The notes under the pieces: generated by a model
Database searches by the model: none
Told to the model about the DNA's origin: nothing
The model's input: the letters and a program-made list of their open reading frames with translations, nothing else
Part shown: positions 56,129-64,000 of the stretch, in pieces
Position numbering within the stretch: position 1 is the first letter of the stretch
Layout of the letters: each line of letters opens with the position of its first letter
Made by a program: the position numbers and the translations under genes
From: Bradyrhizobium sp. ISRA464
GTDB lineage: Bacteria > Pseudomonadota > Alphaproteobacteria > Rhizobiales > Xanthobacteraceae
Length of the DNA: 64,000 nt
Reading direction: 5' to 3'
Assembly (NCBI RefSeq): GCF_029910095.1
Contig: NZ_CP094526.1
Location: 5,208,001 to 5,272,000, forward strand

Positions 56129-58258
56129 TCAAAGCAGGCCCGCGCCGCGCGCCCATTTGTATTTGGCGCCCAGCACCTCGACCGGCAGCTCGGTCGAATA
56201 GGCATAGGCCGGGATGCCGTGCTGATAGAGATACTCCGCGGCCTCCTCGACCTCGACGTCGCCGGCGAGCGAAGCGACCATCGGCTTCACGAAGCCCTTG
56301 GCTTCCATCTCCTTCTTCACCTCGACCATGTTGCGCGCGAACACCATCGGCGGCGTGACGATCGTGTGCCAGTAGCCGAGGATCAGCGCGTGGATACGAT
56401 CGTCCGACAGGCCGAGCTTCACGGTGTTGACATAGGTAATCGGCGGCTCGCCGCCGGTGATGTCGACGGGATTGCCGGCCGCGCCGAACGGCGGGATGAA
56501 CTTGCGGAACGCCGCATCGAGATCCGGCGGCATCTGCATCAGCGACAGGCCGTTGTCGACGACGGAGTCGGAGAGCAGCACGCCCGAGCCGCCGGCGCCG
56601 GTGATGATCAGCACGTTCTCGCCCTTCGGCGTCGGCAGCACCGGCACGCCGCGGGCGAATTCCAAGAGCTGCCGCAAGCTGCGGGCACGGATCACACCGG
56701 ACTGCTTGAACACGTCCTCGTAGATCTTGTCGTTGCCGGCGAGCGCGCCGGTGTGCGACGAGGCCGCCTTCGCACCGGCCGAGGTGCGGCCGGCCTTGAG
56801 CACGACGACCGGCTTCTTCTTGGCGACGCGCTTGGCCGCTTCCGCGAACGCACGGCCGTCCTTCAAATCCTCGCAGTGCTGCGCGATCAGGTTGGTGTTC
56901 GGATCCTGCTCGAAGAAGGCGAGCAGATCGTCCTCGTCGATGTCGGACTTGTTGCCGAGGCCGACGATCGCCGACACACCCATCTTCGCCGAGCGCGAGA
57001 AGCCGATGATCGCCATGCCGATGCCGCCGGACTGCGACGACAGCGCCGCGTGGCCCTTGACGTCGTAGGCGGTGCAGAAGGTCGCGCAGAGATTGGCCGG
57101 CGTGTAATAGAAGCCGTAGATGTTCGGCCCCATCAGGCGGACGTTGTACTTCTTGCCGACCTCGACGATCTCGGCCTGCAGCTCCGGCGCTCCCGCCTCC
57201 GCAAAGCCTGACGGAATCAGCACCGCGCCGGGGATTTTCTTCTCGCCACATTCGGCGAGCGCGCCGGCAACGAACTTCGCGGGGATCGCGAACACGGCGG
57301 TGTCGATCACGCCGGGCACGTCCTTGACGCTCTTGTAGGCCTTGTAGCCGAGGATCTCGTCCGCCTTGGGGTGGATCGGATAGATCTCGCCCTTGTAGCC
57401 GCCGTTGATGAGGTTCTTCATCACGGAGTTGCCGATCTTGCCGTCCTCGGCGGAGGCGCCGATCACCGCAACGCCCTTCGGCTGCATGATACGGCTCATC
57501 GCCGCGACGATCTCCTCGGTCGGACGGGGCGCCGGACGCGGCTTGTAGTTGAAGTCGACGACGATGCGGACATCGGCCGCGATCGCGTCCTTCTTGGTCG
57601 CGAAAACGGGGTTGAGGTCGAGCTCGACGATCTCGGGGAAATCGCTGACGAGCTGCGAAACCTTGACGATGACGTCGGCCAGCGCCTCGCGATTGACGGG
57701 ATCGCCGCCGCGGACGCCCTTCAGCATCTCGTGCGCCTGGATGCCGTCGAGCATCGACAGCGCGTCCTCCCTGGTCGCGGGCGCGAGGCGGAAGGTGATG
57801 TCCTTGAGAACCTCAACGAGCACACCGCCGAGGCCGAAGGCGACCAGCTTGCCGAACGAGCCGTCGGTGATGGAGCCGACGATGACCTCGGTGCCGCCGC
57901 CCAGCATCTGCTGCACCTGGATGCCTTCGATCTTGGCGTCGGCCTTGTACTTCTTTGCGTTGGCGAGAATCGTCTCGTAGCTCTTCTCGGCCTCCGCGGC
58001 GCTTTTCACGCCGACCACGACGCCGCCGGCCTCGGTCTTGTGGAGGATGTCCGGCGAGACGATCTTCATCACGACCGGGAAACCCATCTCGGAGGCGATC
58101 CGCGCGGCATCGGCCGCGGACTTGGCAACACCCTCCTTCGGCACCGGAATTCCGTAGGCGTCGCACACCACCTTGCCCTCGGGCGCGGTGAGGCTCGTGC
58201 GTTTGTCGGCCCTGACCGCATCGAGAACTTTGCGGACCGCATCCTTTGAGTTTGACAT
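56129..58258 (-). CDS. NDP-forming acyl-CoA ligase (acetate-CoA ligase superfamily), probable oxalate-module ligase
   Basis: The 709-residue protein joins an N-terminal ATP-grasp half (residues 20-240; FPVVMKIVSPDILHKTEAGG) to a C-terminal CoA-binding and succinyl-CoA-ligase-like half (about 255-700; GVAVIGASAEDGKIGNSV, the phosphorylated His in SSHTGALAGND, IITGAGGSGVLLSDS). The domain order, beta before alpha, is the permuted one. It is divergent from gntR-oxc-frc and shares the operator region, so oxalate or formate is a plausible acid, but the substrate is not shown by the sequence. Confidence 0.8.
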   Translation of the reverse strand: MSNSKDAVRKVLDAVRADKRTSLTAPEGKVVCDAYGIPVPKEGVAKSAADAARIASEMGFPVVMKIVSPDILHKTEAGGVVVGVKSAAEAEKSYETILANAKKYKADAKIEGIQVQQMLGGGTEVIVGSITDGSFGKLVAFGLGGVLVEVLKDITFRLAPATREDALSMLDGIQAHEMLKGVRGGDPVNREALADVIVKVSQLVSDFPEIVELDLNPVFATKKDAIAADVRIVVDFNYKPRPAPRPTEEIVAAMSRIMQPKGVAVIGASAEDGKIGNSVMKNLINGGYKGEIYPIHPKADEILGYKAYKSVKDVPGVIDTAVFAIPAKFVAGALAECGEKKIPGAVLIPSGFAEAGAPELQAEIVEVGKKYNVRLMGPNIYGFYYTPANLCATFCTAYDVKGHAALSSQSGGIGMAIIGFSRSAKMGVSAIVGLGNKSDIDEDDLLAFFEQDPNTNLIAQHCEDLKDGRAFAEAAKRVAKKKPVVVLKAGRTSAGAKAASSHTGALAGNDKIYEDVFKQSGVIRARSLRQLLEFARGVPVLPTPKGENVLIITGAGGSGVLLSDSVVDNGLSLMQMPPDLDAAFRKFIPPFGAAGNPVDITGGEPPITYVNTVKLGLSDDRIHALILGYWHTIVTPPMVFARNMVEVKKEMEAKGFVKPMVASLAGDVEVEEAAEYLYQHGIPAYAYSTELPVEVLGAKYKWARGAGLL

Positions 58259-58288
58259 TGGCTTCCTCCTGGGACAAATTTTATGGCA

Positions 58289-58302
58289 TTTGGTATGCCA
58301 GA
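58289..58302. promoter_or_regulatory. Candidate GntR operator 1
   Basis: TTTGGTATGCCAGA is an imperfect copy of operator 2, 31 bp upstream of the acyl-CoA ligase start. A reverse-strand TTGACA (58311-58316) close by may be that gene's -35. Confidence 0.55.
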
Positions 58303-58369
58303 GAAGGAATTGTCAAGGTCACCGAATGCTCAAAAGCGCCGAAAATAAAGGTATCTTGACATTCTGGTA

Positions 58370-58383
58370 TTTGGCATGCCAAA
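58370..58383. promoter_or_regulatory. Candidate GntR operator 2 (perfect palindrome)
   Basis: TTTGGCATGCCAAA is a perfect 14-bp palindrome, of the TTGGNATNCCAA kind bound by FCD-type GntR regulators. It lies 9 bp after a TTGACA (58356-58361) and 54 bp before the gntR start, so it would sit between the -35 and the transcription start. Confidence 0.65.
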
Positions 58384-58437
58384 AACTAAGGTAATTTCTT
58401 CTGCTAAAAAGACGTCTCCAAGAGGAGGAGACGAGTC

Positions 58438-59169
58438 GTGCCCGAACCAAAACAGACCAAGGCGTCGCCTATCATGGCAGACACAGACATCGCCATCGTC
58501 CGGATCGCTCCGGAGACGAGCTTCAAGAACAAGGCCTATGAGGCCTTGAAGGAAGCGATTCTGAAGATGGACATCTACGCGACGCCCGAGCCGGTGATGC
58601 TCGACGAGCGCGCGCTCTCCGAACGGCTCGGCGTCAGCCGCACGCCGATCCGCGAAGCGATCGCGATGCTCGAGCAGGACGGTTTCGTGAAGACCGTGCC
58701 GCGCCGCGGCATCGTCGTGATCCGCCGCAGCAAGGCGGAGATCGTCGACATGATCCGCGCCTGGGCGGCGCTGGAAAGCATGGCGGCGCGCCTGATCACG
58801 ACCACCGCGCGCAAGAAGGACATCACGGCGCTGCGTGACTTCTTCAAGGATTTCGGCCCCGATCGCCTGCCGCAGGATCACGTGGAGGAATATTCCAAGG
58901 CCAACATCGCATTCCATCAGGCGCTGATCTCGCTGTCGGAATCGCCCGTGCTGGTCGACCTCACCAACGACCTGCTGCTGCATGTGCGCGGCTATCGCCA
59001 GCTCACGATCGGCCGCAAGGACCGCACCGCGACCTCCCTGCCCGAACATCTCGGGATCATCGAGGCGCTGGAAGCGCGCGACACCGAGCTCGCCGAGAAA
59101 CGTGCGCGCGATCACACGCTTGGGCTGGCGGCCTATGTCGAGGCACACGGCCAAGAACTCTTTACGTAG
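58438..59169 (+). CDS. GntR-family (FCD) regulator of the oxalate module
   Basis: The 243-residue regulator has a GntR winged helix (about residues 30-95; [36 protein letters not shown]) and an FCD effector domain with metal-site residues in [15 protein letters not shown] and [15 protein letters not shown]. It starts with GTG behind AGGAGGAG at good spacing. It is divergent from the acyl-CoA ligase gene and 67 bp upstream of oxc, with two palindromes in its promoter, so control of both transcripts is likely. The ligand may be oxalate or a CoA ester. Confidence 0.85.
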   Translation: MPEPKQTKASPIMADTDIAIVRIAPETSFKNKAYEALKEAILKMDIYATPEPVMLDERALSERLGVSRTPIREAIAMLEQDGFVKTVPRRGIVVIRRSKAEIVDMIRAWAALESMAARLITTTARKKDITALRDFFKDFGPDRLPQDHVEEYSKANIAFHQALISLSESPVLVDLTNDLLLHVRGYRQLTIGRKDRTATSLPEHLGIIEALEARDTELAEKRARDHTLGLAAYVEAHGQELFT

Positions 59170-59236
59170 CACTCAAAGTCCACACGCTTCAGACGACCAT
59201 CAGATCGTCCGAAACAAAAGAACGATCAGGGAGACG

Positions 59237-60973
59237 ATGCCGATGCTGAATACCGCTGCGAAGTCCGAGGCACCGGGCACCGAGCAAGAATTGACCGATG
59301 GCTTCCACCTCGTCATCGAGGCGCTCAAGCTCAACGGCATCAACACCATCTACGGTGTGCCGGGTATCCCGATCACGGACCTGGGCCGCATGGCCCAGGC
59401 GGCGGGCATTCGCGTGCTGTCATTCCGCCACGAGCAGAACGCCGGCTATGCCGCGTCGATCGCGGGCTTCCTGACCAAGCGCCCCGGCGTCTGCCTCACA
59501 GTGTCGGCGCCCGGCTTCCTCAACGGCCTCACCGCGCTCGCCCACGCCACCACCAACTGCTTCCCGATGATCCTGATCTCGGGCTCCTCCGAGCGCGAGA
59601 TCGTCGACCTGCAGCAGGGCGACTATGAGGAGATGGATCAGCTCGCAATTGCCAAGCCGCTGTGCAAGGCCGCGTTCCGCGTGCTGCATGCCCAGGACAT
59701 CGGCATTGGACTTGCGCGCGCCATCCGCGCCGCGGTGTCGGGCCGTCCGGGCGGCGTCTATCTCGACCTGCCCGCAAAGCTGTTCTCCCAGGTGATGAAT
59801 GCCGACGCCGGCCAGAAGTCGCTGGTCAAGGTGATCGACGCGGCGCCCGAGCAGATCCCCTCCCCGTCGGCGGTCAAGCGCGCGCTCGACGTGCTCAAGA
59901 GTGCGAAGCGGCCGCTGATCATTCTCGGCAAGGGCGCCGCCTACGCGCAGGCCGACGAGCAGATCAAGGCCTTGGTCGAGAAGAGCGGCGTGCCGTTCCT
60001 GCCGATGAGCATGGCCAAGGGCCTTCTGCCCGACCTGCATCCGCAATGCGCCGGCGCGGCGCGCTCGACCGTGCTGAAGGACGCCGACGTCGTGATGCTG
60101 ATCGGCGCCCGCCTCAACTGGCTATTGTCGCACGGCAAGGGCAAGACCTGGGGCGACGCCCCGAAGAAATTCATTCAGGTCGACATCGAGCCGAAGGAGA
60201 TGGACTCCAACGTCGAGATCGCGGCCCCCGTGGTCGGCGATATCGGCTCCTGCGTCACGGCGCTGCTCGAGGGCATGGGCGCGAACTGGCCGACGGCGCC
60301 GGCCGACTGGGTCGGCAAGATCGCGACCAAGCGCGACGAGAACGTCGCCAAGATGGCGCCGAAGCTGATGAGCAACGCCTCGCCGATGGACTATCACGGT
60401 GCGCTCGGCGCGCTGCGTGCGATCATCAAGGAACGGCCGGACACTATCTTCGTCAACGAAGGCGCCAACACGCTCGACCTCGCCCGCGGCGTGGTCGACA
60501 TGCATGAACCACGCAAGCGGCTCGACGTCGGCACCTGGGGCGTGATGGGCATCGGCATGGGCTATTCGATCGCCGCCGCGATCGAGACCGGCCACCCCGT
60601 GCTCGCGGTCGAGGGCGACAGCGCCTTCGGCTTCTCGGGCATGGAGGTCGAGACCATCTGCCGCTACAAGCTGCCGATCTGCGTCGTGATCTTCAACAAT
60701 GACGGCATCTATCGCGGCACCGACGTCAACAGTGCAAGCTCGGATCCCGCGACCACCGTGTTCGTCAAGGGCTCGCGCTACGACAAGATGATGGAGGCCT
60801 TCGGCGGCGTCGGCGTCAATGCGACCTCTCCCGACGAGCTGAAGCGCGCGGTCAACGCCGCGCTGGATTCCGGCAAGCCGACGCTGATCAACGCGGTGAT
60901 CGATCCTGCCGCCGGCTCGGAGAGCGGCCGCATCGGCAACCTCAATCCGCAAAGCGTTCTGAAGAAGAAATAG
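59237..60973 (+). CDS. oxc: Oxalyl-CoA decarboxylase
   Basis: The 578-residue thiamine-diphosphate enzyme converts oxalyl-CoA to formyl-CoA and CO2. Catalytic Glu E66 is in [14 protein letters not shown], the TPP motif is [16 protein letters not shown] with [10 protein letters not shown], and [20 protein letters not shown] is the OXC-specific N-terminal signature. The length matches Oxalobacter OXC (about 570). AGGGAG precedes two close ATG codons (59237, 59243). It is followed by frc after 63 bp. Confidence 0.95.
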   Translation: MPMLNTAAKSEAPGTEQELTDGFHLVIEALKLNGINTIYGVPGIPITDLGRMAQAAGIRVLSFRHEQNAGYAASIAGFLTKRPGVCLTVSAPGFLNGLTALAHATTNCFPMILISGSSEREIVDLQQGDYEEMDQLAIAKPLCKAAFRVLHAQDIGIGLARAIRAAVSGRPGGVYLDLPAKLFSQVMNADAGQKSLVKVIDAAPEQIPSPSAVKRALDVLKSAKRPLIILGKGAAYAQADEQIKALVEKSGVPFLPMSMAKGLLPDLHPQCAGAARSTVLKDADVVMLIGARLNWLLSHGKGKTWGDAPKKFIQVDIEPKEMDSNVEIAAPVVGDIGSCVTALLEGMGANWPTAPADWVGKIATKRDENVAKMAPKLMSNASPMDYHGALGALRAIIKERPDTIFVNEGANTLDLARGVVDMHEPRKRLDVGTWGVMGIGMGYSIAAAIETGHPVLAVEGDSAFGFSGMEVETICRYKLPICVVIFNNDGIYRGTDVNSASSDPATTVFVKGSRYDKMMEAFGGVGVNATSPDELKRAVNAALDSGKPTLINAVIDPAAGSESGRIGNLNPQSVLKKK

Positions 60974-61036
60974 CAGGTCCCCTCAACCCATCACTCCCTG
61001 CGGGTGCAGGGGCACATAGAGTACGGAGCAGACATT

Positions 61037-62314
61037 ATGACAAAGGCGCTCACGGGCGTTCGCATTCTCGATTTCACCCACGTCCAGTCGGGTCCGACCT
61101 GCACGCAGTTGCTGGCCTGGTTCGGCGCGGATGTGATCAAGGTCGAGCGTCCCGGCGTCGGCGACATCACGCGCGGCCAGCTGCAGGACATCCCGAACGT
61201 GGACAGCCTGTATTTCACCATGCTGAACCACAACAAGCGCTCGATCACGCTCGACACCAAGAACCCGAAGGGCAAGGAAGTGCTCACGGCGCTGATCAAG
61301 CAGTGCGACGTGCTGGTCGAGAACTTCGGCCCCGGTGTACTGGATCGGATGGGTTTCCCCTGGGAGAAGATCCACAGCATCAACCCGAAGATGATCGTCG
61401 CCTCGATCAAGGGTTTCGGCCCCGGCCCGTATGAGGACTGCAAGGTCTACGAGAACGTCGCGCAGTGCACCGGCGGCGCCGCCTCGACCACCGGCTTCCG
61501 CGACGGTCTGCCGCTCGTGACCGGCGCGCAGATCGGCGACAGCGGCACCGGGCTGCACCTCGCGCTCGGCATTGTCACCGCGCTCTACCATCGCACCCAC
61601 TCGGGCAAGGGCCAGCGCGTCACCGCGGCGATGCAGGATGGCGTGCTTAATTTGTCGCGCGTCAAGCTGCGCGACCAGCAGCGCCTCGCCCACGGCCCGC
61701 TGAAGGAATACAGCCAGTTCGGCGAAGGCATTCCGTTCGGCGACGCGGTGCCGCGCGCCGGCAACGATTCCGGCGGCGGCCAGCCGGGCCGCATCCTGAA
61801 GTGCAAGGGCTGGGAGACCGATCCGAACGCCTACATCTACTTCATCACGCAGGCCCCGGTCTGGGAGAAGATCTGCGACGTGATCGGCGAGCCCACCTGG
61901 AAGACCCATCCGGACTACGCCAAGCCGGCCGCCCGTCTGCCGCGGCTGAACGAGATCTTCGCCCGCATCGAGCAGTGGACGATGACCAAGACCAAGTTCG
62001 AGGCGATGGAGATCCTCAACAAGGACGACATCCCCTGCGGTCCGATCCTGTCGATGAAGGAGCTGGCGGAAGATCAGTCGCTGCGCGCGACCGGCACCGT
62101 CGTCGAGGTCGATCATCCGACCCGCGGCAAGTACCTCTCGGTCGGCAACCCGATCAAGCTGTCGGACTCACCGAGCGACGTGAAGCGCTCGCCGCTGCTC
62201 GGCGAGCACACCGACGAGATCCTGCGCGAGGTGCTCGGCTTCTCCGATCACCAGGTCGCCGAGATCCACGATTCCGGCGCGCTCGATCCGCCGCGGAAGC
62301 AGGCGGCCGAGTAA
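61037..62314 (+). CDS. frc: Formyl-CoA:oxalate CoA-transferase
   Basis: The 425-residue class III CoA-transferase moves CoA from formyl-CoA to oxalate. The conserved Gln is Q17 (THVQSGPTC), the catalytic Asp is D168 (AQIGDSGTG) and the glycine loop is NDSGGGQPG; these are the positions known from Oxalobacter FRC. Together with oxc it forms the oxalate-to-formate cycle. CGGAG lies 10 bp before the ATG, and a strong terminator follows. Confidence 0.95.
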   Translation: MTKALTGVRILDFTHVQSGPTCTQLLAWFGADVIKVERPGVGDITRGQLQDIPNVDSLYFTMLNHNKRSITLDTKNPKGKEVLTALIKQCDVLVENFGPGVLDRMGFPWEKIHSINPKMIVASIKGFGPGPYEDCKVYENVAQCTGGAASTTGFRDGLPLVTGAQIGDSGTGLHLALGIVTALYHRTHSGKGQRVTAAMQDGVLNLSRVKLRDQQRLAHGPLKEYSQFGEGIPFGDAVPRAGNDSGGGQPGRILKCKGWETDPNAYIYFITQAPVWEKICDVIGEPTWKTHPDYAKPAARLPRLNEIFARIEQWTMTKTKFEAMEILNKDDIPCGPILSMKELAEDQSLRATGTVVEVDHPTRGKYLSVGNPIKLSDSPSDVKRSPLLGEHTDEILREVLGFSDHQVAEIHDSGALDPPRKQAAE

Positions 62315-62346
62315 GCACGCTTCAGCTTCGTCGCAGCATTCACAAG

Positions 62347-62374
62347 GGCCGCCGGGGCCTCCGGCGGCCTTTGT
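62347..62374 (+). terminator. Rho-independent terminator after frc
   Basis: GGCCGCCGG (62347-62355) and CCGGCGGCC (62361-62369) form a 9-bp GC stem with a 5-base loop, followed by TTTGTT. Confidence 0.85.
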
Positions 62375-62527
62375 TGCAGACCACGCCTTGGTTGCGCTTC
62401 CTTCTGGCGTTGCCTGAATGCTAATGTCTCAGCGAAGCGGCGCTAGAATCTGCTGATACTCGCCGGGCGTGGGCTGACGCGTCCCGCCGAGACGAGCTGA
62501 CGGCTCTGTCGCCGGAACGATGGTGAG

Positions 62528-62548
62528 CCCGCCTGTAGCGGGTTTTTT
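62528..62548 (+). terminator. Terminator in the leader of the MFS gene (possible attenuator)
   Basis: CCCGC (62528-62532) and GCGGG (62538-62542) with loop CTGTA are followed by six T, 26 bp before the GTG start at 62574. A terminator upstream of a start codon suggests premature termination control or the end of a short RNA from 62400-62540. No known riboswitch class was matched. Confidence 0.6.
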
Positions 62549-62573
62549 ATTGCCCGACCGAGGGAGGCAGCAG

Positions 62574-63794
62574 GTGAAGGACGAACCCAGCTCACCTCTC
62601 CCACCGGCCCGAATCCCCGCGGGAGTATGGGCGCTGGGCTTCGTGTCGATGCTGATGGACATCTCGTCGGAGATGATCCACGCGCTGCTGCCGATCTATC
62701 TCGTCACCGTGCTCGGCACCTCGATGGTGACGGTCGGCTTCATCGAAGGCATCGCGGAAGCGACCGCTTCGATCACAAAGATATTCTCGGGCGCGCTATC
62801 CGACTGGCTCGGCAAGCGCAAGCTGCTCGCGGCGATCGGCTACGGAATTGCCGCCTTCACCAAGCCGGTGTTTCCGCTGGCGCCGACTGTCGGCTGGCTG
62901 ATTGCCGCCCGCTTCATCGATCGCGTCGGCAAGGGCATACGCGGCGCGCCACGCGACGCGCTCGTCGCCGATATCGCGCCGCCCGAACTGCGCGGCGCGA
63001 GCTTCGGGCTTCGGCAATCGCTCGACACCGTCGGCGCCTTCGTCGGTCCCCTGCTCGCCATCGCCCTGATGCGGACCAGCGCCGATAATTTCCGCGCGGT
63101 GTTCTGGCTTGCCGTCATTCCGGCCTTCCTCTCACTCGCCCTGATCGTCCTCGCCGTCGAAGAGCCGCGGCGTCACTCCAACGGAAGCCGAGCGAAAAAC
63201 CCGCTGAGCCTCGCCGCGGTGAAGCATCTCGGGAAACCCTACTGGCGCGTGGTCGGGATCGGCGTCGTATTCACGCTCGCCCGCTTCAGCGAGGCGTTCC
63301 TGATCCTGCGCGCACAAAATGTCGGACTTGACGCGATGTGGGTCCCCGCGGTGCTGGTGCTAATGAACATCGTCTATGCGCTATCGGCCTATCCAGCCGG
63401 TGTGCCGTCCGACCGGATCAATCGCACCGGCCTGCTCGCAATCGGGCTCGTATGCCTCGCTGCCGCCGATCTCACGCTGGCCACCCTCGCGAATCTGGGC
63501 GGGCTGGCGCTCGGCGTAGCCCTTTGGGGCCTGCACATGGGGCTGACACAAGGCCTGTTCGCAACGCTTATCGCTGATACCTCGCCCGCCTCGCTGCGTG
63601 GCACCGCCTACGGGTATTTCAACCTGTTGAGCGGCGTCGCAATGCTTTGCTCGAGCGTCATCGCAGGCGCGCTGTGGGACGCGCTTGGGCCCGCAGCCAC
63701 ATTCCTTAGCGGTCTTGCCTTTGCCCTGTTGTCGCTCGCCGGACTGCTTGCCATCGATACGACCGTCAAGCGTGCGAACGATCAAGAACTTTGA
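62574..63794 (+). CDS. MFS transporter, possible organic-acid or drug exporter
   Basis: The 406-residue protein has about 12 hydrophobic helices and the MFS motif A in FSGALSDWLGKRKLLAAI and the RFIDRVGKGIRGAPRDAL segment of the TCR/Tet-like subfamily. It is not the OxlT type by sequence, although it stands next to the oxalate genes behind a terminator, so it is a separate unit. I prefer the GTG at 62574 with GGGAGG 7 bp before it; an ATG at 62520 would lie within the leader hairpin. Confidence 0.8.
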   Translation: MKDEPSSPLPPARIPAGVWALGFVSMLMDISSEMIHALLPIYLVTVLGTSMVTVGFIEGIAEATASITKIFSGALSDWLGKRKLLAAIGYGIAAFTKPVFPLAPTVGWLIAARFIDRVGKGIRGAPRDALVADIAPPELRGASFGLRQSLDTVGAFVGPLLAIALMRTSADNFRAVFWLAVIPAFLSLALIVLAVEEPRRHSNGSRAKNPLSLAAVKHLGKPYWRVVGIGVVFTLARFSEAFLILRAQNVGLDAMWVPAVLVLMNIVYALSAYPAGVPSDRINRTGLLAIGLVCLAAADLTLATLANLGGLALGVALWGLHMGLTQGLFATLIADTSPASLRGTAYGYFNLLSGVAMLCSSVIAGALWDALGPAATFLSGLAFALLSLAGLLAIDTTVKRANDQEL

Positions 63795-63845
63795 GGAGAT
63801 GTCACGCAAACTGCGCAATCAGCAGCAGCCTCACCTCGCCGACAA

Positions 63846-64000
63846 GTGCGGCAAGAATTCATTCGGCTCGAGGTGACGATCACCGAGGGCACCAGCACGC
63901 GGGACGAGAAGTCGGTCTACCAGAACAAGGCCTTCGCGCTGCTGTCGAAGCTGATCGGCAATCTGCATCCGCATGCGAACGTCCATATCATCGACTGCGG
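63846..64000 (+). CDS. Partial tautomerase-like protein, cut by the window end
   Basis: The frame reads RLEVTITEGTSTRDEKSVYQ then NKAFALLSKLIGNLHPHANV, resembling small tautomerase (4-oxalocrotonate tautomerase superfamily) proteins, though without a visible catalytic Pro at residue 1. Only a GTG at 63846 is available as start, with no clear ribosome site, so the 5' end may be frameshifted. The 3' end lies beyond the window. Confidence 0.45.
   Translation, partial: MRQEFIRLEVTITEGTSTRDEKSVYQNKAFALLSKLIGNLHPHANVHIIDC

Noticed and set aside
62400..62548. Known riboswitch (guanidine, manganese, fluoride or SAM classes) before the MFS gene
   Set aside because: Conserved cores of these classes were not found; only the terminator is supported.
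62574..63794. OxlT-type oxalate/formate antiporter
   Set aside because: Motifs are those of another MFS subfamily and a terminator separates it from frc.

Overview
The window reads as a chromosomal stretch of a Bradyrhizobium-type alphaproteobacterium (Nitrobacteraceae). The grounds are high-GC coding with GTG/TTG starts, a red-type (form IC) RuBisCO operon cbbFPTALSXY with divergent cbbR, CoA-thioester aromatic catabolism, an oxalate module and several dispersed repeat/REP families that I recall from Bradyrhizobium genomes. No rRNA, tRNA, CRISPR or replication origin was seen.

Layout. 1-556: dispersed repeats without genes. 0.56-12.2 kb: a tandem-hotdog thioesterase, then the Calvin-cycle operon on the minus strand (cbbF, P, T, A, L, S, X, Y, followed by an inositol-phosphatase-family gene) and divergent cbbR. 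12.2-15.8 kb: TonB-dependent siderophore receptor, PepSY membrane protein and a small membrane protein, with overlapping ends. 16.3-18 kb: orphan hybrid histidine kinase. 18-21.9 kb: TetR regulator divergent from an EmrA/EmrB-type efflux pair. 22-33 kb: an aerobic 2-aminobenzoate (anthranilate) CoA-pathway region holding a CoA ligase, formamidase-like hydrolase, MarR regulator, ABC binding protein, cupin, FAD monooxygenase, RidA, crotonase, SDR and a fused 2-aminobenzoyl-CoA monooxygenase/reductase. Four 19-bp sites with a shared consensus suggest one MarR regulon. 33.2-37.9 kb: three insertion sequences of three families (IS4, IS481, IS1182) set in dispersed repeats. The exact ends and target duplications of the first two can be read.

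38.2-46.3 kb: a ribose/xylose-type ABC importer operon in which one permease is fused to an SMP-30 beta-propeller, a second SMP-30-like protein is encoded next to it, and the ATPase has a 3' frameshift; a LysR gene is divergent. 46.3-47.6 kb: an SDR and a junction of two truncated gene remnants. 48-50.3 kb: ilvD and small genes. 50.6-55.3 kb: a catabolic cluster of unknown substrate with a D-2-hydroxyacid dehydrogenase, amidohydrolase, internally deleted Bug binding-protein remnant, two-subunit TPP decarboxylase and PanE-like reductase. 55.5-62.4 kb: a DUF1236 protein, then the oxalate module: NDP-forming acyl-CoA ligase, GntR regulator, oxc and frc. 62.5 kb to the end: an MFS transporter with a terminator in its leader, and a partial tautomerase-like gene.

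How it fits together. Oxalate taken through frc/oxc gives formate and CO2. If formate is oxidised, the CO2 can be fixed by the cbb operon at the other end of the window, so both ends serve one-carbon or autotrophic growth. The middle is aromatic-amine catabolism. The 33-38 kb IS block and the several truncated genes show recent rearrangement.
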